From Gammaproteobacteria bacterium (GTDB taxonomy: Bacteria > Pseudomonadota > Gammaproteobacteria > Xanthomonadales > Wenzhouxiangellaceae): a stretch of DNA of 34,823 nucleotides. The DNA lies in assembly GCA_003561495.1 (NCBI GenBank), contig PWWM01000251.1, positions 1 through 34,823 on the forward strand, read 5' to 3'. This document shows, piece by piece, positions 9,232-16,761 of this stretch. The notes below the pieces were generated by a model that saw only the letters and a list, made by a program, of their open reading frames with translations, did no database searches and was not told where the DNA came from. Numbering within the stretch: the stretch's first letter is position 1; every line of letters starts with the position of its first letter. Position numbers and translations under genes: made by a program.

Positions 9232-11049
9232 ATGTGCGGCATTGTTGCGGCCAACGCGGAACGAAACATCATCCCGATCCTGATTGACGGTCTGCGCCGG
9301 CTGGAGTACCGCGGTTATGACTCGGCCGGCCTGGCCTGTCTCGAGCCGGGTGGGGATCTGTTCGATCACGCCGAGGTCGGCAAGGTCGCCGATCTGCACA
9401 CCGCCCTGGATGCCGACCTGACCAGTCACCTGGGCATCGCCCATACCCGCTGGGCCACCCACGGTGCACCGACCCGGGCCAATGCCCATCCCCATCTTTC
9501 CAATCAACGGGTTGCCGTGGTCCACAACGGCATCATCGAGAATTTCGAGAACCTCAAGCGCGAACTGGCTGCTGAAGGCTACGAGTTCAAGTCGGAAACC
9601 GATACCGAGGTCATCGCCCATCTTATTGACCGGGAACTGGAACGGGCCACCCGGCCGATGGAAGCCATACAACGGGCCTGCAAACGGCTGGACGGCGCAT
9701 ACGCCATCGCGGTGCTGTTGCGTGATTGTCCCGACCGTCTGTTCGGCGCCCGCCAGGGCAGCCCGCTGGTGGTCGGTGTCGGAGTGGGCGAGCATTTTCT
9801 GGCCTCGGATGCCGCTGCCCTGGTGCCGGTGACCCAGCAGATGATGTTTCTCAATGACGGCGACCTGGTCGAACTCGGTCGCGATCAGGTCCGGGTCGTT
9901 GACGCCGAACTGGAGCCGGTCGAACGTCCGATTCGCATATCCACGCTGCCGGCGGACTCGGTCGACAAGGGCAGTTTTCGGCACTTCATGGAAAAGGAAA
10001 TCCATGAGCAACCCGACGCCATCGCCACCACGCTCAACGCCCACCTCGAAGGGACGCGCATCTGTCCAACCCTCGATCGAGAATTGCTCAGCAAGGTTCA
10101 AGCCATTCACATCATCGCCTGCGGCACCAGCTACCACGCCGGACTGGTGGCCCGCTACTGGATCGAAAGCCTGGCCCGGGTGCCGGTCAGCGTCGAGATC
10201 GCCAGCGAGTATCGCTATCGTCAGCCGGCCATACCCGACGATACCCTGCTGATCGCCATCTCTCAGTCCGGCGAGACCGCCGACACCCTCGCGGCGCTAT
10301 CTTCTGCCGGTGAGTTCGGCTACCTGGACACTCTGGGCATTTGCAACGTGCCCGAAAGCGCCCTGACCCGCCAGTGCGGTCACATTCTCATGACTCGCGC
10401 GGGCCTGGAAATCGGTGTCGCCTCGACCAAGGCCTTCACTACCCAGCTGACCGTGTTGCTGTTGCTGGCCGCCGCCCTGGCCGAGGCCAAGCACCGGGAT
10501 CCGGCGCTGATTCGCCAGGTACTGGAAGATCTGGGACAGGCGCCGCAACAGGCCCGCGAAGTGCTGGCCATTGGTGATCGCGTGCGAGAAGTGGCTGAAG
10601 AGATCGCCGAAAAACCACACGCGCTGTTTCTCGGCCGGGGTCCGGAATACCCGATCGCCATGGAAGGCGCCCTGAAACTCAAGGAGATTTCCTATATTCA
10701 TGCCGAGGCTTACGCCGCCGGTGAGCTCAAGCACGGACCGCTGGCGCTGGTTGACGATACCCTGCCGGTCATCGTGCCGGCCTCCAGCAACCGCCTGCTC
10801 ACCAAGTTGATCTCCAACCTTCAGGAAGTGCGGGCCAGGGGCGGGAAATTGTATGTTTTCGCCGATCGGGGCGTGACCATCGAGCCCCATCCCAGCGTGG
10901 AACTCATTCAGGTGCCCGCGCCTCACTCGAACGTCTCACCCATCATCCAGGTCCTGCCTTTGCAATTCCTTGCCTACCACGTCGGCGTGCTCAAGGGCAC
11001 CGACGTGGATCAGCCGCGCAATCTGGCCAAATCGGTCACCGTGGAATGA
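9232..11049 (+). CDS. glmS: Glutamine--fructose-6-phosphate aminotransferase (isomerizing)
   Basis: 605 residues, full family length. It makes glucosamine-6-phosphate from fructose-6-phosphate and glutamine, the first step toward UDP-GlcNAc for peptidoglycan and lipopolysaccharide. The N-terminal glutaminase domain starts MCGIVAANAERN with the catalytic Cys2 exposed after Met removal, followed by RRLEYRGYDSAG, HTRWATHG and VVHNGIIENF. Two SIS domains follow (IIACGTSYHAG, SQSGETADTL, then LFLGRGPEYPIAMEGALKLKE). The C-terminus DQPRNLAKSVTVE is the conserved end that carries the catalytic Lys. It stands alone here, without glmU beside it, and ends at a hairpin. Confidence 0.98.
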   Translation: MCGIVAANAERNIIPILIDGLRRLEYRGYDSAGLACLEPGGDLFDHAEVGKVADLHTALDADLTSHLGIAHTRWATHGAPTRANAHPHLSNQRVAVVHNGIIENFENLKRELAAEGYEFKSETDTEVIAHLIDRELERATRPMEAIQRACKRLDGAYAIAVLLRDCPDRLFGARQGSPLVVGVGVGEHFLASDAAALVPVTQQMMFLNDGDLVELGRDQVRVVDAELEPVERPIRISTLPADSVDKGSFRHFMEKEIHEQPDAIATTLNAHLEGTRICPTLDRELLSKVQAIHIIACGTSYHAGLVARYWIESLARVPVSVEIASEYRYRQPAIPDDTLLIAISQSGETADTLAALSSAGEFGYLDTLGICNVPESALTRQCGHILMTRAGLEIGVASTKAFTTQLTVLLLLAAALAEAKHRDPALIRQVLEDLGQAPQQAREVLAIGDRVREVAEEIAEKPHALFLGRGPEYPIAMEGALKLKEISYIHAEAYAAGELKHGPLALVDDTLPVIVPASSNRLLTKLISNLQEVRARGGKLYVFADRGVTIEPHPSVELIQVPAPHSNVSPIIQVLPLQFLAYHVGVLKGTDVDQPRNLAKSVTVE

Positions 11050-11052
11050 CAA

Positions 11053-11075
11053 ACGCCCGCCGAAAAGGCGGGCGT
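11053..11075. terminator. Hairpin after glmS, shared with the convergent small gene
   Basis: A perfect 9-bp stem (ACGCCCGCC / GGCGGGCGT) with a 5-base loop starts three bases after the glmS stop. On the plus strand the T-run is displaced (GTTTTT about 10 bases on); on the minus strand the stem is followed by TTTGTC. It probably ends transcription from both sides, as expected between convergent genes. Confidence 0.65.
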
Positions 11076-11102
11076 CGGTAGAAGTTTTTCGGTGCTTAAC
11101 CG

Positions 11103-11128
11103 GATCGATGGTCACAAGGCCATCGATC
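11103..11128. repeat. Perfect 9-bp inverted repeat downstream of the small acidic protein gene
   Basis: GATCGATGG, loop TCACAAGG, CCATCGATC. It lies 16 bases past the stop of the minus-strand small gene at 11145. There is no T-run on the minus-strand side, so this is a 3'-end stabilising hairpin or protein site rather than a textbook terminator. Confidence 0.45.
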
Positions 11129-11144
11129 AAAGTGCATTCCGATT

Positions 11145-11294
11145 TCAGGCAATGCGGCGGTAGGCAATCGCGCCGGAATCATCGGACTCGGAGTCACTGC
11201 ATTCGTCCTGGAGATGGTCCAGCCATTCCATGACGACATCGTCAGACAGCAGTTGATTGAACTTCTGAGATTCGTTGTATTGGACCTGTTCCAT
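11145..11294 (-). CDS. Small acidic protein A, 49 residues, shares a motif with the next small gene
   Basis: Starts at the ATG at 11294 (MEQVQYNESQKF) because GGGAG lies 7 bases upstream; a longer frame upstream has no such site. The middle reads FNQLLSDDVVMEWLDHLQDE, strongly similar to FNGMLSDEAVMEWLMDLEEE in the 64-residue protein encoded at 11629-11823. The tail (CSDSESDDSGAIAYRRIA) is unlike that protein's tail. No signal peptide or known domain. A shared, helix-prone, acidic block followed by a divergent tail is the pattern of leader/core peptides such as RiPP precursors, but no maturation enzyme is nearby, so the role is open. The paralogy makes it likely to be a real gene. Confidence 0.65.
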   Translation of the reverse strand: MEQVQYNESQKFNQLLSDDVVMEWLDHLQDECSDSESDDSGAIAYRRIA

Positions 11295-11628
11295 GATCTT
11301 GCTCCCGAAGGTTGCATTTTTAGTCTCGGGAATAAGAATGCATTTTCCATGCCAGAAAAGATCTGCGGCAGACAAATCAGGGGGTTAAACAATTGTCCTC
11401 ATTTGAAAATGACCGCAAACTGACGGGAATAGTCAGTCACGAGACATTTTAGGGCAACGCCTCTAAAAGCAAAACGCGCCCACCTGACGGGGGGCGCGTA
11501 ACGCTGTCTGGGCCCTGGGCTGGTAGTCCAGGGTGGGCGACAATTCAGACACATCGCCCAATGGGTTCCCCTTCCCGTGTGTTCTTTCGAACCGTTCGCT
11601 GACCGAAGCCCGGCAGCGAGCGGGTGGC
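11295..11628. other. 334-base region between the two small genes
   Basis: Contains the upstream region of small gene A and the terminator of small gene B (11467-11499). On the minus strand AAAATGCA occurs twice within about 40 bases upstream of gene A (near 11310-11345), a possible direct-repeat site. I see no convincing promoter hexamer pair and no further gene. Confidence 0.4.
11467..11499 (-). terminator. Rho-independent terminator of small gene B
   Basis: On the minus strand a stem ACGCGCCC / GGGCGCGT with a loop of about 10 bases is followed directly by TTTTGCTTTT. It lies about 130 bases after the stop of the 64-residue gene and before the start region of small gene A, so the two small genes appear to be separately transcribed. 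Confidence 0.7.
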
Positions 11629-11823
11629 TCAAACCTGCAGCGTGGCCGAGTGGCCTTCGTGGCGGGATTCTTCGAGGTCCAGGGCCGAATCCTCTTCTTC
11701 GAGATCCATCAACCACTCCATGACAGCCTCGTCGGAGAGCATGCCGTTGAAGGCGGTTTCATCGACAGAAGCGATCAGTTCCACATCCTGGTTGTCGGTA
11801 AAAATCAGATTGAAGTCGGCCAT
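11629..11823 (-). CDS. Small acidic protein B, 64 residues, paralogue of small protein A
   Basis: MADFNLIFTDNQDVELIAS at the N-terminus, then FNGMLSDEAVMEWLMDLEEE, which matches the 49-residue protein encoded at 11145-11294 at 12 of 20 positions with conservative changes at most others. The C-terminus (DSALDLEESRHEGHSATLQV) diverges. It has an extra N-terminal segment of about 16 residues relative to protein A. No signal peptide, membrane span or known domain. Upstream of the ATG are GAGG and AAAGGA, the latter too close to be ideal. It ends at a good terminator. Likely a real gene because of the paralogy, function unknown; small regulatory protein, adaptor and peptide precursor all remain possible. 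Confidence 0.65.
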   Translation of the reverse strand: MADFNLIFTDNQDVELIASVDETAFNGMLSDEAVMEWLMDLEEEDSALDLEESRHEGHSATLQV

Positions 11824-12034
11824 GTCCTTTGCGCCTCGTCATTTGTTGACTGTGTGCGTTCATGGACATTCATGCACATTTCGTGCCAGGATTTCGGAGG
11901 CACCGTAAAACCAAGCCATCGATAAAAACAATCGCCGGCTGGATGGCCCGAAAGTGACAGAATTGGTCCAGGAGTTGACGGACCGGGGCATCTCAAGTCA
12001 GGCACAATGACGCACCCGTTCAACGGATCTCGCC

Positions 12035-12931
12035 ATGCCTGCCCGTCACCTGATGCTGTTGCTGCTGATCTGCCTGATCTGGGCCGGCAACTTCATTGCC
12101 GCGGCCTGGGCCGTGGAGATTCTGGAACCGGTGACATTTACCGTGGTTCGCTTTGCGCTGGTGCTGGCCGTGCTGGCGCCACTGCTGCGCATCCCGCACC
12201 GGTCCCAGTGGCCGCGTTTGCTGGCCTGCTGCTGGACCATGGGGGCCGTTCATTTCGGCCTGGTCTTTTTTGCCCTGGGTCGATCCGAGGATGTCTCGTC
12301 GATCGCCTTGTTGATGCAGGTCTACATTCCCATGTCGACGCTGCTGGCCGTGTTGATACTGGGCGAGCGCATCGGTTGGCGCACCACGCTGGGGATTCTG
12401 ATCGCATTCGGGGGTGTTCTGGTCATGGGCCTGGACCCGCTGGTGCTGGCCCAGCTCGACGTGCTGGTGCTGGTATTGGGCTCGGCATTTGCGCTGGCCA
12501 TGGGCACCATTCTGATGCGCGGACTCCAGGGCATTGGCGTGCTGTCCTTTCAGGCCTGGAATGCAAGCTTGTCTCTGCCCCCGTTAATGGTGCTGGCCTG
12601 GTGGCTGGAGAGCCCGCTCACCCAGATCAGCGCCAACCTGGACCATCCGGGGCTGTGGGGAGCCATCGCCTATTCGGCCATTGGCGCCTCCATCATCGGT
12701 CACGGCGGCTTTTACTGGCTGATTCAGCGCCACGAGGTCAACAAAGTCACCCCCTACTTGTTACTTGTGCCGGTACTGGCGGTCATCCTGGGCATCCTGA
12801 TCTGGGGAGATCGCCCGGGTCTGCGCCTGATCACCGGCGGTGGACTGGTCCTGGGCGGCGTTCTCTGGATCACCCTGCGTGCCCGCTTCCGGCGCCGCCT
12901 CCCACCCAGACCACCCCCGGCCGGAACGTGA
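12035..12931 (+). CDS. EamA-domain permease of the drug/metabolite transporter superfamily
   Basis: 298 residues, ten predicted membrane spans arranged as two EamA repeats (about 5-130 and 145-285). Conserved features are the N-terminal LLLICLIWAGNFIAAAWAV, the repeat-end motif LGERIGWRTTLGILIAFGGVLVMG, and the second-repeat block YWLIQRHEVNKVTPYLLLVPVLAVILGILIWGD. Members export amino acids or other metabolites; the substrate cannot be told here. I use the ATG at 12035 because an ATG at 12007 in another frame only makes a shadow. It is divergent from small gene B (211 bases between). Confidence 0.92.
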   Translation: MPARHLMLLLLICLIWAGNFIAAAWAVEILEPVTFTVVRFALVLAVLAPLLRIPHRSQWPRLLACCWTMGAVHFGLVFFALGRSEDVSSIALLMQVYIPMSTLLAVLILGERIGWRTTLGILIAFGGVLVMGLDPLVLAQLDVLVLVLGSAFALAMGTILMRGLQGIGVLSFQAWNASLSLPPLMVLAWWLESPLTQISANLDHPGLWGAIAYSAIGASIIGHGGFYWLIQRHEVNKVTPYLLLVPVLAVILGILIWGDRPGLRLITGGGLVLGGVLWITLRARFRRRLPPRPPPAGT

Positions 12932-12980
12932 CTCGTTCAAGACCCGGTGTTAGTTGAGTCCTCGAAATCTGAACCTGACA

Positions 12981-13059
12981 GGCCGGGCTAGTGGGGTGGC
13001 CTGCAGGGCTCTTGCCGCAGTAGCGAGGTCGCCCTGCAGGCCACCCCACTAGCCCGGCC
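12981..13059. repeat. Perfect 29-bp inverted repeat with 21-base loop
   Basis: Left arm 12981-13009 (begins GGCCGGGCTAGTGGGG, ends CTGCAGGGC), loop 13010-13030, right arm 13031-13059, with no mismatch. As RNA it would form a very stable hairpin on either strand, but no T-run follows on either side, so it is not an ordinary terminator. It lies between the EamA permease stop and the operator of the his regulator. It does not resemble the GTAG REP elements elsewhere in the window. It could be a palindromic mobile repeat. Confidence 0.9.
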
Positions 13060-13119
13060 AGGATGCCAACAACCTGCACAATCACTCCAGGATTGTTGTT
13101 TTCTTCACCATGTCATGTT

Positions 13120-13143
13120 AATGTAATAACACGCTATTACATT
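13120..13143 (+). promoter_or_regulatory. Operator-like palindrome upstream of the TrpR-like regulator
   Basis: AATGTAATA, spacer ACACGC, TATTACATT: a perfect 9-bp inverted repeat ending 8 bases before the ATG at 13152. It is AT-rich in a GC-rich neighbourhood and includes TAATAA and TATTAC, either of which could be a -10. Position and symmetry fit a site where a dimeric helix-turn-helix repressor would block its own promoter. The gene product next door is such a protein. Autoregulation is inference. Confidence 0.65.
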
Positions 13144-13151
13144 GATACACA

Positions 13152-13463
13152 ATGAAGCAGCTCGATCAACAACACGCCCAGGCCAACCGCGCCGCCCGCT
13201 CCAGCCTGGCCGAGGCCTTCCTTGCCATGCAAACGGCCGATGAATGCCGCGCCTTGCTCAAGGACCTGACCACCCCGGCAGAACTCGAAGCCCTGGTCGA
13301 CCGCTGGCGGGTGGTGAAGTACCTCGACCAAGGCATGCCCTACCGCGAGATCCACGAGCGCACCGGCGTCAGCGTCACCACCGTCGGCCGGGTCGCACGC
13401 TTTCTCGAAAACGGCAACGGCGGCTACCGCCTGGCCCTCGAACGCATCAAAAACCCTGACTGA
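13152..13463 (+). CDS. TrpR/YerC/YecD-family transcriptional regulator, probable regulator of the his operon
   Basis: 103 residues, family length. The core LLKDLTTPAELEALVDRWRVVKYLDQGMPYREIHERTGVSVTTVGRVARFL is the TrpR-fold helix bundle with a helix-turn-helix at about 63-84, as in YerC/YecD. It is not tryptophan repressor itself but the related group often annotated before hisG in Xanthomonadales (from memory). No Shine-Dalgarno is seen before the ATG, and the palindrome ends only 8 bases upstream, so the transcript may be leaderless. hisG begins 42 bases downstream. No His-codon-rich leader peptide is visible, so repression by this protein, rather than attenuation, is the likely control of the operon (inference). 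Confidence 0.85.
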   Translation: MKQLDQQHAQANRAARSSLAEAFLAMQTADECRALLKDLTTPAELEALVDRWRVVKYLDQGMPYREIHERTGVSVTTVGRVARFLENGNGGYRLALERIKNPD

Positions 13464-13495
13464 CCCCTGAATCCTGACCCCTTAAACCTTGAACC
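13461..13495 (+). repeat. Five degenerate heptamers between the regulator and hisG
   Basis: The spacer reads TGACCCC TGAATCC TGACCCC TTAAACC TTGAACC, five 7-base units beginning with the regulator's own stop codon. The units are a degenerate form of TGAACCC, the reverse complement of the GGGTTCA heptamer repeated four times in front of hisH. Confidence 0.55.
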
Positions 13496-13505
13496 TTTCT
13501 TTTAT

Positions 13506-14396
13506 ATGACCCGACTCAAGATCGCCATCCAGAAATCCGGTCGCCTGGCCGAAAAATCTCTCGGCCTACTCGAACGATCCGGCCTGTCTTTTGCCCGCAG
13601 CAAGGACAAGCTGTTCTGGTATGGCCGCAACCTGCCGGTCGATTTGCTGCTGGTCCGCGACGATGACATTCCCCGCCTGTTGCTCGAAGGGGTCTGCCAG
13701 CTCGGCATCGTGGGCGAGAACGTGGCCCTGGAAAAAGTGCTCGAAAACCGCCGGCGCCGACCGGAAGCCCGGCTCGAACCCATGCTGAAACTCGAATACG
13801 GCCATTGCCGCCTGATGCTGGCCATTCCAGAGGACGAGGAATTTCAGGGTCCCGGGCAGCTTCAGGGCCGTCGCCTGGCCACCAGTTATCCGTTCCTGAC
13901 CCGGCAGTATCTCGACACGCACGGGGTCGAGGCCGATATCGTCCCGCTCAACGGCGCGGTCGAGATCGCGCCCAGCCTGGGCACCGCCGATGCCATCGTT
14001 GACCTGGTCTCGACCGGCACCACGCTCAGGGCCAATCACCTCAAGGCGGTCGATGAGGTGCTGGACAGTCAGGCGGCCCTGTATCGCACGCCGGGGACAC
14101 TGGATCCCGACAACGAGGCCCTGCTGGCCAAGCTGCTGACCCGCATCCAGGGGGTCCAGCAGGCTGCCGAGACCAAGTACGTGATGCTGCACGCCCCGCG
14201 CGACCGGCTGGCCGAGATCTCCGATCTGTTGCCGGGCGCCGAATCACCGACTGTGCTCAACCTGGAGGGCCAGTCCGACCGGGTTGCCGTGCATGCGGTG
14301 TGCACCGAACAGGTGTTCTGGGAACACCTCGAAGAGCTCAAGGCCGCCGGCGCCTCGGCCGTGCTGGTTCTGCCCGTGGAGAAGATGCTGGCATGA
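13506..14396 (+). CDS. hisG: ATP phosphoribosyltransferase, long form
   Basis: 296 residues, the length of the long HisG that carries its own C-terminal regulatory domain and needs no HisZ. It joins ATP and PRPP in the first step of histidine synthesis and is the usual target of histidine feedback inhibition. Seen: IAIQKSGRLAEKSL at the N-terminus, LGIVGENVALE, and the PRPP-binding block DAIVDLVSTGTTLRANHL (about 162-179). Residues from about 225 on form the ACT-like regulatory domain. No Shine-Dalgarno is evident before the ATG. The stop overlaps the hisD start (ATGA, 14393-14396). Confidence 0.97.
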   Translation: MTRLKIAIQKSGRLAEKSLGLLERSGLSFARSKDKLFWYGRNLPVDLLLVRDDDIPRLLLEGVCQLGIVGENVALEKVLENRRRRPEARLEPMLKLEYGHCRLMLAIPEDEEFQGPGQLQGRRLATSYPFLTRQYLDTHGVEADIVPLNGAVEIAPSLGTADAIVDLVSTGTTLRANHLKAVDEVLDSQAALYRTPGTLDPDNEALLAKLLTRIQGVQQAAETKYVMLHAPRDRLAEISDLLPGAESPTVLNLEGQSDRVAVHAVCTEQVFWEHLEELKAAGASAVLVLPVEKMLA

Positions 14397-15706
14397 AGAT
14401 TATCGATACCGCCTCGATCAGTGAACGAGCACTTGATCAGATTCTCGCCCGCCCCGCCCTGGAAACCGATGCCGAATTGCGCGCCGCAGTCGCCGACATC
14501 ATTGCCGCGGTCGCAAGCGACGGCGACCGGGCCGTGCTGGAATTCGGCCGGCGCTTCGACGGGCGCGAACCCGAAAGCCTGCTGGCCTCGCAATCACAGA
14601 TCGAGTCGGCCGCGGGCCAACTGGATTCGGAACTGCTCGCCGCCATCGATACCGCCATCGACACCGTCACCCGTTTTCACGAGGCCGGCATTCCGACCGA
14701 CCAGTGCGTGGAAACCGCACCCGGGGTGATTTGCGAAGCACGCTGGTCACCAATGGATCCGGTCGGGCTGTACGTCCCGGCCGGGACCGCCCCGTTGCCT
14801 TCGACGGCCATCATGCTCGGCGTGCCGGCACGCCTGGCCGGTTGTCGCCAGATTGTCCTGGCCACGCCGCCGGGCGCGGATGGTCGCGCCGACCCGGCCG
14901 TCCTGGCCATTGCCGCGCGTCTCGGAATCGAGACCGTGCTGGTCGCCGGAGGCGCCCAGGCCATTGCGGCCATGGCCCTGGGCACGGCCTCGGTGCCGGC
15001 GGTCAACAAGACCTTCGGGCCCGGCAATCGTTTTGTCACCGAGGCCAAGCGGCAATTGGCCGAGCGGGCCGATGGCGCGGCCATGGACCTGCCTGCCGGC
15101 CCATCGGAAGTGCTGGTGGTTGCCGATGACAGCGCCAACCCGGAATTCATCGCCATCGATCTGCTCTCGCAAGCCGAACACGGTCCGGACTCGCAGGCCT
15201 TTCTGGTCACCACCAGTCCGCAGCTGGCTGACCAAGTCAACCAGGCCATCGAGGCGCTCATGAAAAAACTGCCCCGGGCCGAAACGGCCGGCCAGGCACT
15301 GACCCATGGCGCCATCCTGGTCACTGACACGATGGATCAGGCCATGGCGGTCTCCAACCGCTATGCGCCCGAACACCTCATTATTGCCTCGGATGATGCC
15401 GAGGCCCTGGGCATGCAGGTCATCAACGCCGGCTCGGTCTTTCTCGGCCATTACACGCCAGAAGCCCTTGGCGATTACATCTCCGGCACCAACCATGTCC
15501 TGCCCACCGGTGGCTGGGCGCGCATGACCGGTGGCTTGTCGGTGATTGATTTCATGCGTCGAACGACCTTTCAGCAGGCCAGCCCCGAAGGCTTGCGCAC
15601 ACTGGGCCCGCCCGGCGCCCGTCTGGCTGCCCATGAAGGCCTCGATGCCCACCGCCTGGCCATTCAATTGCGTCTCGAAGCGCTCGATCGCGAGTCGGGT
15701 CCATGA
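14393..15706 (+). CDS. hisD: Histidinol dehydrogenase
   Basis: 437 residues, full length. Catalyses the last two oxidations, histidinol to histidine, with NAD+ and Zn2+. Seen: GLYVPAGTAPLPSTAIMLGV, NKTFGPGNRFVTEAKRQL, the zinc-ligand region SQAEHGPDS (about 259-267), the catalytic pair Glu327-His328 in RYAPEHLI, and GTNHVLPTGGWARM. I use the ATG overlapping the hisG stop rather than upstream in-frame starts, because similarity begins there. The stop overlaps the hisC ATG. Confidence 0.98.
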   Translation: MKIIDTASISERALDQILARPALETDAELRAAVADIIAAVASDGDRAVLEFGRRFDGREPESLLASQSQIESAAGQLDSELLAAIDTAIDTVTRFHEAGIPTDQCVETAPGVICEARWSPMDPVGLYVPAGTAPLPSTAIMLGVPARLAGCRQIVLATPPGADGRADPAVLAIAARLGIETVLVAGGAQAIAAMALGTASVPAVNKTFGPGNRFVTEAKRQLAERADGAAMDLPAGPSEVLVVADDSANPEFIAIDLLSQAEHGPDSQAFLVTTSPQLADQVNQAIEALMKKLPRAETAGQALTHGAILVTDTMDQAMAVSNRYAPEHLIIASDDAEALGMQVINAGSVFLGHYTPEALGDYISGTNHVLPTGGWARMTGGLSVIDFMRRTTFQQASPEGLRTLGPPGARLAAHEGLDAHRLAIQLRLEALDRESGP

Positions 15707-16761
15707 ATCCGCTCGACCTGGCCCGCCCGGACATCCTGGCGCTCAAACCCTATGCCTCGGCGCGTGTCCTGGCCGACAGCGCCGGCATCCTGCTCAATGC
15801 CAATGAAAACCCCTGGCCGCCGCCGGGCGATGACGGTCTTGCGCTCAATCGCTATCCGGACCCGCAACCGCCGGCATTGAGACACCGGCTGGCCGAGGAG
15901 TATGGCGTCGACCCTGAAAACCTGCTGATCACCCGCGGCAGCGACGAGGGCATCGATCTGCTGACCCGTGCGTTCTGCCGTGCCGGCCAGGACCAGGCAC
16001 TGATCTGTCCGCCGTGTTTCGGCATGTATGCCTTGTATGCGCGCATCCAGGGCGCCGGGGTGGTCGAAGTACCGCTCATCGAAAAGGACGATCAATGGCA
16101 GGTCGATTTCGAGTCGATCGCATCGGCGCCGGACTGCCGACTTTACTTTCTGTGTTCACCGAACAACCCGACCGGCAACGGCATGGACCCGAATGCCGTC
16201 ACACAACTGGCTCGACGAATAGAAAACCATGGCCTGGTCATCATCGACGAGGCTTACCAGGAATTCTCCGAACAGCCCTCGCTGATCGAACACCTGGACG
16301 ACTGCCCCAACCTGGTCGTGCTGCGCACCCTGTCCAAGGCCCATGGGCTGGCCGGATGCCGGATCGGCGCGCTCATCGCTGCGACCGACATCATCGAATT
16401 GCTGCGGCGAATTCTCGCCCCTTACCCATTGCCGACCCCGTCCATCCGGGCCGCGCTGGCCGCGCTGGACAACGCTTCGCAACGCCGCCGGCAACTCGAT
16501 GAAATCCGCCGTCAGAAACAGCGCCTGATCGAAATACTCGACCAGCACCCCCAGATTCACCAGTACTGGCCCGGATTGGCCAACTTCGTCCTGGTTCGGG
16601 CCAGTGACGGGCCGGGGCTGGTCGCCGATGCGGCCAGTGCCGGCATTCGCCTGCGCGATCAGTCATCGCAACCGGGATTGGCCGATTGTGTCCGCATCAC
16701 CATCGGCACCAAGACCGAAACCACGGCGCTGATCGAATTTCTCAAGAGGTGGCGAACATGA
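15703..16761 (+). CDS. hisC: Histidinol-phosphate aminotransferase
   Basis: 352 residues. PLP-dependent class I/II fold enzyme converting imidazole-acetol phosphate to histidinol phosphate. Seen: LNANENPWPPP near the N-terminus, FLCSPNNPTGNG (Asn contact to PLP), IIDEAYQEFSE, the PLP Lys212 in RTLSKAHGLAGCRIG, and the C-terminal RITIGTKTETTALIEFL. It starts in an ATGA overlap with hisD and ends in one with hisB (16758-16761), consistent with tight translational coupling. Confidence 0.97.
   Translation: MNPLDLARPDILALKPYASARVLADSAGILLNANENPWPPPGDDGLALNRYPDPQPPALRHRLAEEYGVDPENLLITRGSDEGIDLLTRAFCRAGQDQALICPPCFGMYALYARIQGAGVVEVPLIEKDDQWQVDFESIASAPDCRLYFLCSPNNPTGNGMDPNAVTQLARRIENHGLVIIDEAYQEFSEQPSLIEHLDDCPNLVVLRTLSKAHGLAGCRIGALIAATDIIELLRRILAPYPLPTPSIRAALAALDNASQRRRQLDEIRRQKQRLIEILDQHPQIHQYWPGLANFVLVRASDGPGLVADAASAGIRLRDQSSQPGLADCVRITIGTKTETTALIEFLKRWRT

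Noticed and set aside
13060..13151. A histidine attenuator or leader peptide before the his genes
   Set aside because: No short ORF with a run of His codons and no mutually exclusive hairpins with a T-run are present between the 29-bp repeat and the regulator start.
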